A stretch of 5,939 bases of DNA from HGM05190 sp964394205. Lineage in GTDB: Bacteria > Bacteroidota > Bacteroidia > Bacteroidales > Muribaculaceae. Below the pieces are notes generated by a model that ran no database searches, was not told the DNA's origin, and saw nothing but the letters and a program-made list of their open reading frames with translations. Positions 1 to 5,939 of this stretch are shown here, piece by piece. The DNA lies in the NCBI GenBank assembly GCA_964394205.1, contig CAYMVS010000088.1, positions 1 through 5,939 of the forward strand, read 5' to 3'. The position numbers and the translations under genes are program-made. Positions within the stretch are counted from its first letter, which is position 1. The number at the start of each line of letters is the position of its first letter.

Positions 1-1
1 T

Positions 2-31
2 AGCTGCGAACTGTGCGAGCTATCTATTTTT
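2..31 (+). terminator. weak terminator-like hairpin at the left edge
   Basis: AGCT at 2-5 can pair with AGCT at 18-21, and CG at 7-8 with CG at 16-17, leaving G6 bulged and a 7-nt loop. A T-rich tail follows at 23-31, ending in five Ts. This could end transcription of a gene lying to the left of the window and would insulate the promoter at 74-104. The stem is short and interrupted, so chance is a real alternative. Confidence 0.2.
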
Positions 32-73
32 GCAGATTTTGATGCGGTTGCCCTGGATGGGGGTGTGGTTTGG

Positions 74-104
74 GTTGAGATACCAAAAAAAATTAGTATA
101 TTTG
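74..104 (+). promoter_or_regulatory. Bacteroidetes-type housekeeping promoter for the four-gene operon
   Basis: TATATTTG at 97-104 is a perfect match to the Bacteroidetes -7 consensus TAnnTTTG. Exactly 19 nt upstream lies GTTG (74-77), matching three of four bases of the TTTG -33 element. A perfect TTTG also occurs at 69-72, but 24 nt from the -7 box, which is too far. An A-run (85-92) lies in the spacer. Transcription would start near 108-112, giving a leader of roughly 20 nt before the ATG at 129. No operator, riboswitch or extended leader structure is apparent. The placement also argues against the longer in-frame TTG start at 30, which would lie upstream of the transcript. Confidence 0.6.
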
Positions 105-128
105 GCACATCATATTTACAGCAACACC

Positions 129-2828
129 ATGAAACCAATACAAACACTTCTAATGGCCACGGCTTTGTTGCCGGCGTTGACTGCCTGCAACAACGACGCC
201 GACGTGGCGGGCAACGGGGCGCTTTACTCTTGTGATGCCTATACGGTCTTCCCCGACAGCGTCGTTCAGGGAGATTATGTGGCGCGTGCGGTCGGTCCGC
301 TCGAGCTCGTCACTACCTACCGCAGCTCGTCGACGGCGGCCACCTCACCGCTTGCCCGGTTCAGGTTCTCGCTCAACTCCCGTGACAATGAGCTTGGCGC
401 GGGGCGCTCTCACGCGGCGTTCATCCGACCCGGCGCCGAGGGCGACACGGTCTATAACTTTGGCATTGTCGGGGCGGCCGAGCCGGTCATGGCCGAGGTT
501 CCGGCCGACACTTTGCCTAAAAACACCCGCTGGAAGGTGGCCCTCGACATGCGCCCGGTGTTGCGCTCGTTTGACCGTCACGGCTATTATGTGGCGGCCG
601 ATGGTGATACAATCTTTGCCGACGATTTCAAGGGGGTGTGGATTGCCGGCAGTGTCGACCCGTTGACGTGGGACTTTGAAAATCTCTACGGCAAGGATGA
701 CCGGAAACTGCTCGACCGGGGTGACTCGATATATGAGGTGACGCTGACTCTCAACCCGCCGGTGGTGTCGCGTCCCGACCCCAAGGGGTGGAAAGCCGAC
801 TCGGTCAACAGTCAGTTTCCCGTGTTCAGTTGCGACCAACCGCTGCTGACCACTCTCTACAACATGGCGGTTGCCGAGACAGCGTCCAACCTGCGCGACG
901 ACGGCGCCTATCGTGCCGGCAAGGAGTGGGACGGCGTGTGGACGCGCGATGTGTCTTACTCTATCTATCTGTCGCTTGCTTTCCTTGACCCTCGCGGCTC
1001 GATGGCCTCGCTCAGGGCAAAGGTGAAGAATGGGCGCATCGTGCAAGACACCGGCACCGGCGGCGCATGGCCTGTGTCGAGCGACCGCGTGGTGTGGGCC
1101 ATCGCCGCGTGGGAGATATACAAGGTGACCGGCGACCGCGGCTGGCTCAAGGAGGCCTTTGAGATCATCGATGCAACGCTCAAGGATGACCTGGCGGTGG
1201 TCTACGACCCCGAGTATAAACTGATGCACGGCGAGCAGTCTTATCTTGACTGGCGCGAGCAGACCTACCCCCGGTGGATGCAGCCGGCCGATATCTACAG
1301 CTCGATGTGCCTGGGCACCAATGTGGTGTTTGCCCACACCTTTGAGCTGATGGCTCGCATGGCCGGCGAGCTTGGCCGTGACACGGTGCAGTACCGCAAG
1401 ATCGCCTCACAGTTGCGCGAGTCGATAAACGACAATCTGTGGATACCCAACTTAGGGTACTACAGCGAGTATCTCTATTGCTCGCCTTACCCCATCGTGT
1501 CGGGGGCGACCGACAATCTCGGCCAGGCGCTGAGTGTCATTTTTGACATCGCTACCCCCGAGATGGCCCGGTCGATTATTTCCAAGACTCCCGTCGGGAC
1601 CTATGGCACAACCTCGGTGTTCCCCCAGTTGGCCGACATCAAGCCCTACCACAACGACGCCGTCTGGCCCTTTGTGCAGGCGTTCTGGAACATTGCCGCC
1701 GCCAAAACAGGCAATGTCGAGGCCTTGAGCGCCGGGCTCGGGGCGATTTATCGCGCCGCAGCGCTCTTTGCCACCAACAAGGAGCTCTTTGTGGCCTCGA
1801 CCGGCGACTATCGCGGCACGGCGGTCAACTCGGACGCACAGCTGTGGAGCACCACCGGACATCTGGCGATGACCTTCAGGGTGCTGGCCGGCATCAGCTT
1901 CGGTATCGACCACCTGGAGTTTCATCCCGTCATACCACGCGCCTTCAAGGGCACTAAAAAGATCACAGGCCTTCATTACCGTGACGCGGTAATTGACATC
2001 ACGATCACCGGCACCGGCAACCGCATTGCCTCAATGACCATCGACGGTCAAAACTCAAAGGGCCAGTTCCCCGCCACGCTCAAGGGGCATCACACGGTCA
2101 ACATCACCATGGCCAACAACGCCTTTGCCCCCTCGGAAGTGACTGTCACCGAGCCGGTGTTCATGCCCTCCACCCCGGTTGTATCGTGGAGCGGCAACAC
2201 CGCCCGCATCGATAATTTTACCGATGGCAACAGCTATCTGGTCTATCTCAACGGCTCGCGCACAGAGGATCTCCAGTCGGGAGGGTACACTCTCTATCAG
2301 GCCAAAGATTTTACCGCCGTCAGCATGGTCCCCGTGAAAGACAACCGGGTCGAGGGATTCACCATGCGCCCCTATTTCTATATGCCCGAGGGCACCGTGA
2401 CCATCGTCCAGGCCGAGGATGTGGCCACCCCCGGCACCTCGATGATAAAGGATGAGGAGAAAGCGGCACGTGTGGTCGAGCTCACCACCCGTCACAACAC
2501 CCACATTGAGATTCCCTTTGAGGCGCCGGCGGCGGGAGGGGTATATTTTGTCGATGTTCGCTATGCCAACGGCTCGGGTCCGATCAACACTGACAATAAG
2601 TGCTGCATCCGAACCCTTTCGGCCAATGGCCGGCGCGTGGGCGCCCTTGTGATGCCTCAGCGCGGCATAGGGGAGTGGCTGTCGACCGGCTTCTCCAACA
2701 TGCTTCAGGTTGAGCTGCACGGCGGCATCAATAATTTGTCAATCGATTATATAACACCATCAAATGTCAACATGAACGGCGAGACCAACACCGCTCTGAT
2801 TGACTATATCAGAATCATCAAAAAATGA
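129..2828 (+). CDS. six-hairpin-type glycoside hydrolase lipoprotein with C-terminal CBM-like domain
   Basis: Probable outer-membrane lipoprotein glycosidase of 899 residues. The ATG at 129 is preferred because it gives a clean lipoprotein signal (one Lys, hydrophobic core, lipobox LTAC with Cys20); the in-frame TTG at 30 lies upstream of the promoter. Acidic residues soon after the Cys (NNDAD) loosely resemble Bacteroidetes surface-export signals, so surface exposure is possible. Residues 21-225 look like a beta-rich N-domain; its stretch around 169-210 (GVWIAGS ... GDSIYEVTLTL) recalls starch-binding/E-set modules. Residues ~226-610 look like an alpha/alpha barrel, with conserved-looking blocks EWDGVWTRD (266-274), DTGTGGAWP (307-315), DWREQTYPRWMQPADIY (374-390) and HNDAVWPFVQAFW (508-520). 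Acidic residues in these blocks are candidate catalytic groups, not assigned. Residues ~755-899 resemble a CBM6/CBM35-like jelly roll (VDVRYANGSGP at 808-818). Similar Bacteroidetes proteins are often annotated as glycogen debranching, trehalase-like or rhamnosidase-like. Pairing with a GH13 amylase favours an alpha-glucoside substrate, but specificity is inference. Confidence 0.8.
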   Translation: MKPIQTLLMATALLPALTACNNDADVAGNGALYSCDAYTVFPDSVVQGDYVARAVGPLELVTTYRSSSTAATSPLARFRFSLNSRDNELGAGRSHAAFIRPGAEGDTVYNFGIVGAAEPVMAEVPADTLPKNTRWKVALDMRPVLRSFDRHGYYVAADGDTIFADDFKGVWIAGSVDPLTWDFENLYGKDDRKLLDRGDSIYEVTLTLNPPVVSRPDPKGWKADSVNSQFPVFSCDQPLLTTLYNMAVAETASNLRDDGAYRAGKEWDGVWTRDVSYSIYLSLAFLDPRGSMASLRAKVKNGRIVQDTGTGGAWPVSSDRVVWAIAAWEIYKVTGDRGWLKEAFEIIDATLKDDLAVVYDPEYKLMHGEQSYLDWREQTYPRWMQPADIYSSMCLGTNVVFAHTFELMARMAGELGRDTVQYRKIASQLRESINDNLWIPNLGYYSEYLYCSPYPIVSGATDNLGQALSVIFDIATPEMARSIISKTPVGTYGTTSVFPQLADIKPYHNDAVWPFVQAFWNIAAAKTGNVEALSAGLGAIYRAAALFATNKELFVASTGDYRGTAVNSDAQLWSTTGHLAMTFRVLAGISFGIDHLEFHPVIPRAFKGTKKITGLHYRDAVIDITITGTGNRIASMTIDGQNSKGQFPATLKGHHTVNITMANNAFAPSEVTVTEPVFMPSTPVVSWSGNTARIDNFTDGNSYLVYLNGSRTEDLQSGGYTLYQAKDFTAVSMVPVKDNRVEGFTMRPYFYMPEGTVTIVQAEDVATPGTSMIKDEEKAARVVELTTRHNTHIEIPFEAPAAGGVYFVDVRYANGSGPINTDNKCCIRTLSANGRRVGALVMPQRGIGEWLSTGFSNMLQVELHGGINNLSIDYITPSNVNMNGETNTALIDYIRIIKK

Positions 2829-4681
2829 GGATATTTGTTTTGATAGCATCTCTGTTCACGCTGTTAAGCGGCTTTAGCGCCGGGGGGCCACGGGTTGACC
2901 GCATCGATCCGCCCAACTGGTGGGTCGACATGAAAAACGACACCCTCCAGCTTATGGCCTACGGTCCCGGCATTGCCCGGGCAAGGGTCTCGGTCGACTA
3001 TCCCGGCGTCACTCTGACCGGCACCGTGGCCCTCGAGAGCGACAACTACCTGTTGCTTTATCTGACAATCGCTCCCGGCACCGCTCCCGGCACCTTCCCC
3101 ATCACATTTGCCGACGGCAAGAAGAGGACGACAGTCGACTACACTCTCAAGGCCCGCGAGACCGACCCGGCGACCCACGGCGGTTTTGACGCCTCTGACG
3201 TGTTGTATCTGGTCATGCCCGACCGTTTTGCCCGTGGTGCCGACTCGCCCGACGATGTCAAGGCCCAGGCGTCGCTAAGAAACAAATCGGTCATCGACCG
3301 TGCCGACCCCAACGCCCGTCATGGCGGCAATCTTGCCGGCCTGAGGGAGCATCTCGACTACATCGACTCGTTGGGAGTGACCGCCGTGTGGGTAAACCCG
3401 GTGCTCACCAACGATATGCCCGGAGGGAGCTATCACGGCTATGCCACTACCGACTATTACAGCATTGACCCCCGCTTTGGCTCAAACGGTGACTGGAACG
3501 ATTTTATCAGTGAGGCTCATGACCGCGGCATCAAGGTGGTGATGGACATGATTTTCAATCACTCTGGATCCGAGCACCCGTGGAATCTCGACCGCCCCGG
3601 GAGTGACTGGTTCAATTATCCCGACTCGTTTGTGCAGACCAACTACCGGCTGTCGACGCTCCACGACCCCTACGTGAGCGATTATGACCTTAAACGCACC
3701 GTCGACGGTTGGTTTGTCGAGGCCATGCCCGACCTTAACCAGCGTAACCATCACCTGATGAAATATCTGACTCAAAACTCAATCTGGTGGATTGAGTCGT
3801 CAAAAATCGACGGAATACGCATGGACACCCACCCCTACGCCGACTTTGACGCCATGGCGGGGTGGATACGCGACGTTGAGCGCGAGTATCCCAACTTCAA
3901 CATCGTTGGCGAGTGTTGGTATGGCAACGAAGGGGGAGAGGCCTTCTGGCAAAAGGGCTCGAAGGTGAATCCAAAGGGGGACCCCGAGCTACCGACGGTG
4001 ATGGATTTTGTGCTCTCGATAAAGGCTCGTGACGCCTTCTCGGGGCAAACCGACCGCCTGTCGGGGCTTAATGAGATCTATGACCACCTGGCGCTGGACT
4101 ATCTCTTTCCCGATCCTTCAAAAATACTGACTTTCCTTGACAATCACGACACCGACCGGTTTCTGCTTGAAGAGCCCGACAGCCTGGGCTGGTGGAAACA
4201 GGCGATGACATTCCTGCTCACCTCGCGCGGCATCCCCCAGATTTACTATGGCACCGAGCTGTTGATGAACGGGTCAAAGGAGGGGAGCGACGGCTATGTG
4301 CGCCGCGATTTTCCCGGCGGTTTTCCCGGTGACGGGACCAATGCCTTTACCCGAGAGGGGCGCTCCAACAAGCAGAACGAGGCCTTTGACTTCCTGTCGC
4401 GACTGCTCAACTGGCGCCGTGGCAACGATGTGATCGCCAAGGGGTCGCTGAAACATTTCATGCCCGAAAACGGCATCTATGTCTATCGTCGGGCGTTGGA
4501 CGACAAGGAGGTGATTGTAATGATCAACGGCAACGACACCCCCGTCACCACCACCATGGAGCGAACCCTCGAGATACTCCCCTACGGTGCCGAGCGACGC
4601 GACATGCTTTCGGGCGAGACAATCACCATCACCCCCGAGATGACATTCCCCTCACGTGCCATTTATATATTGGAGAATTGA
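2825..4681 (+). CDS. susA-like: GH13 neopullulanase / alpha-amylase, SusA type, periplasmic
   Basis: Hydrolyses alpha-1,4 links of starch-derived oligosaccharides, pullulan or cyclodextrins, most likely in the periplasm. The 618 residues match the SusA size (about 617). A signal peptide (residues 1 to about 19, FSA before GG) lacks a lipobox Cys. Residues ~22-108 form the N-terminal Ig-like cyclomaltodextrinase domain (IDPPNWWVDMKN). The TIM barrel begins near VLYLVMPDRF (126-135). All GH13 signature regions are present: DMIFNH at 241-246, MPDLN at 301-305, GIRMDT with nucleophile Asp334, VGECW with acid/base Glu363, and FLDNHD with Asp442. RGIPQIYYGTE (468-478) is also typical. Residues ~543-618 fit the C-terminal beta-sandwich (Cyc-maltodext_C). 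The ATG overlaps the previous stop (ATGA), and no Shine-Dalgarno is evident, so coupled translation is likely. The catalytic set is intact. The exact balance of amylase, neopullulanase and cyclomaltodextrinase activity cannot be read from sequence alone. Confidence 0.95.
   Translation: MRIFVLIASLFTLLSGFSAGGPRVDRIDPPNWWVDMKNDTLQLMAYGPGIARARVSVDYPGVTLTGTVALESDNYLLLYLTIAPGTAPGTFPITFADGKKRTTVDYTLKARETDPATHGGFDASDVLYLVMPDRFARGADSPDDVKAQASLRNKSVIDRADPNARHGGNLAGLREHLDYIDSLGVTAVWVNPVLTNDMPGGSYHGYATTDYYSIDPRFGSNGDWNDFISEAHDRGIKVVMDMIFNHSGSEHPWNLDRPGSDWFNYPDSFVQTNYRLSTLHDPYVSDYDLKRTVDGWFVEAMPDLNQRNHHLMKYLTQNSIWWIESSKIDGIRMDTHPYADFDAMAGWIRDVEREYPNFNIVGECWYGNEGGEAFWQKGSKVNPKGDPELPTVMDFVLSIKARDAFSGQTDRLSGLNEIYDHLALDYLFPDPSKILTFLDNHDTDRFLLEEPDSLGWWKQAMTFLLTSRGIPQIYYGTELLMNGSKEGSDGYVRRDFPGGFPGDGTNAFTREGRSNKQNEAFDFLSRLLNWRRGNDVIAKGSLKHFMPENGIYVYRRALDDKEVIVMINGNDTPVTTTMERTLEILPYGAERRDMLSGETITITPEMTFPSRAIYILEN
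3071..3094 (+). repeat. two tandem copies of a 12-bp unit inside the GH13 gene
   Basis: GCTCCCGGCACC occurs twice in perfect tandem at 3071-3082 and 3083-3094, encoding APGT-APGT (residues 83-90). It lies in the predicted N-terminal Ig-like domain, in what looks like a loop between strands (after LLLYLTI, before FPITF). It keeps the frame. It may be a small slippage duplication or simply a repeated loop sequence. Confidence 0.8.
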
Positions 4682-5187
4682 AACGAATAGGAATTTTGAG
4701 CGATACACACTCGTGTGTCGACGACCGTTACGCGACCCACTTTGCCGGATGTGACGAGATCTGGCATGCCGGCGACGTGGGCGACATGTCGGTCATCGAG
4801 GCCCTCGAGGGGGTGGCGCCGGTGTTGCGTGTGGTCAGCGGTAACATTGACCATGGCTTCATAAGGCGTCGATATAAAGAGCTGGAGATATTTGAGGTTG
4901 AGGGTGTGAAGGCGCTTCTGACCCACATAGGCGGCTACCCGGGCAAATATGCCCCCGGCATGAAGCAGCTGCTCAGGCGTGAAGGCGTCAGGCTGATGGT
5001 CGACGGCCACAGTCACATCCTCAAGGTCAAATATGACCCCGAGCTGGAGCTGCTTCACGTCAACCCCGGTGCCGCCGGCTATCACGGGTGGCAAAAGGTC
5101 AGGACACTCGTGCGCCTGACTCTTGAGGCCGGCGCGGTCACCGACCTCGATGTAATAGAATTAGGATCAAAAATCAGAGAAATATGA
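4678..5187 (+). CDS. YfcE/MJ0936-type metallophosphoesterase with TTG start
   Basis: Metal-dependent phosphoesterase, probably cytoplasmic as no signal peptide is present. The 169 residues match the compact YfcE/MJ0936 group, which hydrolyses phosphodiesters with Mn or similar two-metal centres; the physiological substrate is generally unknown. Motifs in order: SDTHS (Asp9, His11), HAGD (Asp33), GNIDH (Asn56), THIGGYPGKY (His83), DGHSH (His111, His113) and NPGA (129-132). Together these supply the expected metal ligands, so the enzyme should be active. The start is TTG at 4678, overlapping the GH13 stop as TTGA. No ATG or GTG gives the full N-terminal strand KRIGILSD, and the next in-frame TTG would remove the strand ahead of Asp9. 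GGAG at 4672-4675 is only two bases from the start, too close for normal Shine-Dalgarno spacing, so re-initiation after the upstream stop is the likely mode. Its link to glycan breakdown is not evident and may be simple co-transcription. Confidence 0.92.
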   Translation: MKRIGILSDTHSCVDDRYATHFAGCDEIWHAGDVGDMSVIEALEGVAPVLRVVSGNIDHGFIRRRYKELEIFEVEGVKALLTHIGGYPGKYAPGMKQLLRREGVRLMVDGHSHILKVKYDPELELLHVNPGAAGYHGWQKVRTLVRLTLEAGAVTDLDVIELGSKIREI

Positions 5188-5693
5188 AAAAGATACTGTT
5201 AGTGATAATTATGGCCGCCGCGTGCCTGACGGCCTGCAAGACCAGCGAGGCAAACTATAAGGCGGCATACGAAACCGTGATTGAGAAACAGCGTGGCGCG
5301 ACGCCAACCGACGGCACAATCTACAATCGTTTTCGCGACCGTGTGGTTGCCCATGAGGTGATAACTGCCGCCGGCGATACCCTCAGCGTGAGGGTCGAGG
5401 CGATAGCGTTTGTTGGCGACGGTGGTATCACACGCGACGACATGCTCAAATACAATGTGATCGTTGGTGGTTTCAAGCAGATTTTCAATGCCCGCGCCCT
5501 GCGCGACCGCCTGGCCAACAACGGTTATAAATCGTTTATTATCAGCACCGCCGAACCTCTGTATTATGTTGGCGCCGCCACTGCCGGCACCCTCGACGAG
5601 GTCGCCCCGGTGGTCGAGCGTCTCTCGGCCGACCCCGACCTGAGGTTGCGGTCGCCTTACCCCTTCATCCTCCAACCCCTCCATCTCAAATAA
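5184..5693 (+). CDS. SPOR-domain lipoprotein
   Basis: Small envelope lipoprotein of 169 residues. The N-terminus (two Lys, hydrophobic core, lipobox LTAC with Cys18) directs lipidation; the following KTSE lacks Asp at +2. Residues ~20-88 are of unrecognised fold and may be a spacer. Residues ~88-165 fit a SPOR domain: YNVIVGGFKQIFNA (90-103), a helix ALRDRLANNGY (105-115), a second strand FIISTAEPLYYVGA, a helix containing EVAPVVERL, and a final strand near PFILQ. SPOR domains usually bind glycan strands stripped of stem peptides in peptidoglycan, often at division sites, so this protein probably sits in the periplasm facing the wall. The ATG overlaps the phosphoesterase stop (ATGA), making it the fourth and last gene of the run. 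No clear plus-strand intrinsic terminator follows. Its cellular role beyond wall binding cannot be told from sequence. Confidence 0.88.
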   Translation: MKKILLVIIMAAACLTACKTSEANYKAAYETVIEKQRGATPTDGTIYNRFRDRVVAHEVITAAGDTLSVRVEAIAFVGDGGITRDDMLKYNVIVGGFKQIFNARALRDRLANNGYKSFIISTAEPLYYVGAATAGTLDEVAPVVERLSADPDLRLRSPYPFILQPLHLK

Positions 5694-5697
5694 AGAG

Positions 5698-5769
5698 TGT
5701 CTCGCCCTGAAAAAAGTTGACTCCAAAATGAGTCAAACGGATGATAAAATTTCAGAGTCTGCCGAGACA
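5698..5769. repeat. outer 7-bp perfect inverted repeat flanking a 58-bp interior
   Basis: TGTCTCG at 5698-5704 is the exact reverse complement of CGAGACA at 5763-5769. It encloses the smaller inverted repeat at 5717-5736 and begins with TG, as many insertion-sequence ends do. The right arm falls inside the predicted reading frame starting at 5741, so it is not a simple pair of element ends. It could be a folded regulatory region, a transposase-binding site or chance; a 7-bp match over this distance is only moderately unlikely. Confidence 0.4.
5710..5736 (-). terminator. hairpin plus T6 run, terminator-like on the minus strand
   Basis: TTGACTC (5717-5723) and GAGTCAA (5730-5736) form a perfect 7-bp stem with a 6-nt loop. 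On the minus strand the stem is followed by C and six Ts (the A-run 5710-5715 on plus), the layout of an intrinsic terminator for leftward transcription. Only three of the seven pairs are G-C, so the stem is weak. No minus-strand gene is visible to its right. It may instead block outward or inward read-through at a mobile-element end, or act as a protein-binding palindrome. On the plus strand no T-run follows, so it is a poor terminator for the operon. Confidence 0.4.
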
Positions 5770-5939
5770 AAAACGGCAATCCATTCGCGAAGAAGCTCTT
5801 CGACTTTATTCGGAAACAGATCTTAGTTATGGAGAGATCGCGGAAGAAATAGGTGTTCAGATACGCACGGTTGAATATATTGTGCGTAACTTTCCTCTAA
5901 AACGTAATGTAGATGGTAGGGGTAATATTAATCCAATGA
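5741..5939 (+). CDS. N-terminal part of a helix-turn-helix protein, cut by the window edge
   Basis: An open frame from ATG at 5741 runs to the window end without a stop (66 complete codons). A TGA at 5729 in the same frame bars an earlier start. The protein opens with a basic stretch (RQKRQ, residues 9-13), then shows a three-helix DNA-binding pattern: IREEALRLYSE (15-25), SYGEIAEEIGV (29-39) as the turn-containing helix, and IRTVEYIVRNFP (41-52) as the recognition helix. This fits homeodomain-like HTH regions such as those at the start of many transposases, and also those of small regulators; the remainder is needed to decide. G+C is 39% by hand count, well below the GC-rich genes before it, suggesting a different origin. 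No Bacteroidetes -7 box or ribosome binding site is apparent in the 47 bases before it. Confidence 0.6.
   Translation, partial: MIKFQSLPRQKRQSIREEALRLYSETDLSYGEIAEEIGVQIRTVEYIVRNFPLKRNVDGRGNINPM

Noticed and set aside
30..128. 33-residue N-terminal extension of gene 1 from a TTG start
   Set aside because: It would bury the lipoprotein signal behind a non-signal segment and lies mostly upstream of the predicted transcription start.
345..1337. Long minus-strand open frame (330 codons) opposite gene 1
   Set aside because: It mirrors the codon structure of the GC-rich plus-strand gene, lacks a recognisable domain or a believable start, and the plus-strand protein in the same place is clearly a real enzyme.
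1452..1976. Minus-strand open frame of 174 codons opposite the catalytic region of gene 1
   Set aside because: It is a shadow of the plus-strand gene, with low-complexity His/Gly/Val-rich composition and no recognisable family.
2055..2720. Minus-strand open frame of 221 codons opposite the C-terminal domain of gene 1
   Set aside because: The composition is that of an antisense frame, no domain is recognised, and the CBM-like plus-strand domain explains the sequence.
5199..5726. Minus-strand open frame of 175 codons opposite the SPOR gene
   Set aside because: It lies against a well-supported lipoprotein gene and has no recognisable motif; it also starts within the palindromic region, as chance would allow.
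5717..5745. TTGACT as a sigma-70-like -35 box for the HTH gene
   Set aside because: Bacteroidetes housekeeping promoters do not follow the E. coli consensus, and no suitable -10 or TAnnTTTG box lies at the right distance.
5728..5826. ATG-initiated 32-codon frame overlapping the HTH gene in another frame
   Set aside because: It ends at TAG 5824, is Ser/Thr-rich with no motif, and the neighbouring frame gives a coherent HTH pattern.
1..5939. CRISPR arrays, tRNA or rRNA genes
   Set aside because: No regularly spaced repeats, cloverleaf-like segments or rRNA-like sequence were seen on either strand.

Overview
The window looks like a piece of a Bacteroidales chromosome, plausibly from a gut or Muribaculaceae-like member. 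The reasons are a perfect Bacteroidetes -7 promoter box (TAnnTTTG pattern) before the first gene, SusA-type architecture in the amylase, Bacteroidetes-style lipoprotein signals, poor Shine-Dalgarno signals and tightly overlapping genes. The taxonomic call is inference; no rRNA or other marker gene is present.

Layout: bases 1-128 are a non-coding leader, with a weak terminator-like hairpin at the left edge and a good promoter at 74-104. Four genes follow on the + strand, each overlapping the next by 4 bases. They are (1) an 899-residue lipoprotein glycosidase with a six-hairpin-type catalytic region and a C-terminal carbohydrate-binding-like domain, 129-2828; (2) a periplasmic GH13 neopullulanase/alpha-amylase of the SusA type, 2825-4681; (3) a YfcE/MJ0936-type metallophosphoesterase that starts with TTG, 4678-5187; and (4) a SPOR-domain lipoprotein, 5184-5693. 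The three overlaps point to one transcript with translational coupling. Genes 1 and 2 read as an alpha-glucan saccharification pair: a lipid-anchored enzyme, possibly on the cell surface, and a soluble periplasmic one. Genes 3 and 4 look like housekeeping genes (metal-dependent phosphoesterase and peptidoglycan-binding envelope protein) carried on the same message; no direct link to glycan use is visible.

After 5693 the character changes. The sequence becomes AT-rich (39% G+C from 5741 to the end, by hand count) and contains two nested perfect 7-bp inverted repeats. The inner one is followed on the minus strand by a T6 run. A new + strand reading frame with a helix-turn-helix pattern starts at 5741 and runs off the right edge. 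This looks like the left end of a mobile or recently acquired segment, but the window stops before a transposase or other diagnostic domain.

I do not see a clearly new biological system. The points most worth following are the substrate of the large lipoprotein glycosidase, the coupling of a glycan-degradation pair to YfcE and SPOR genes, and the possible mobile-element boundary at the right end.
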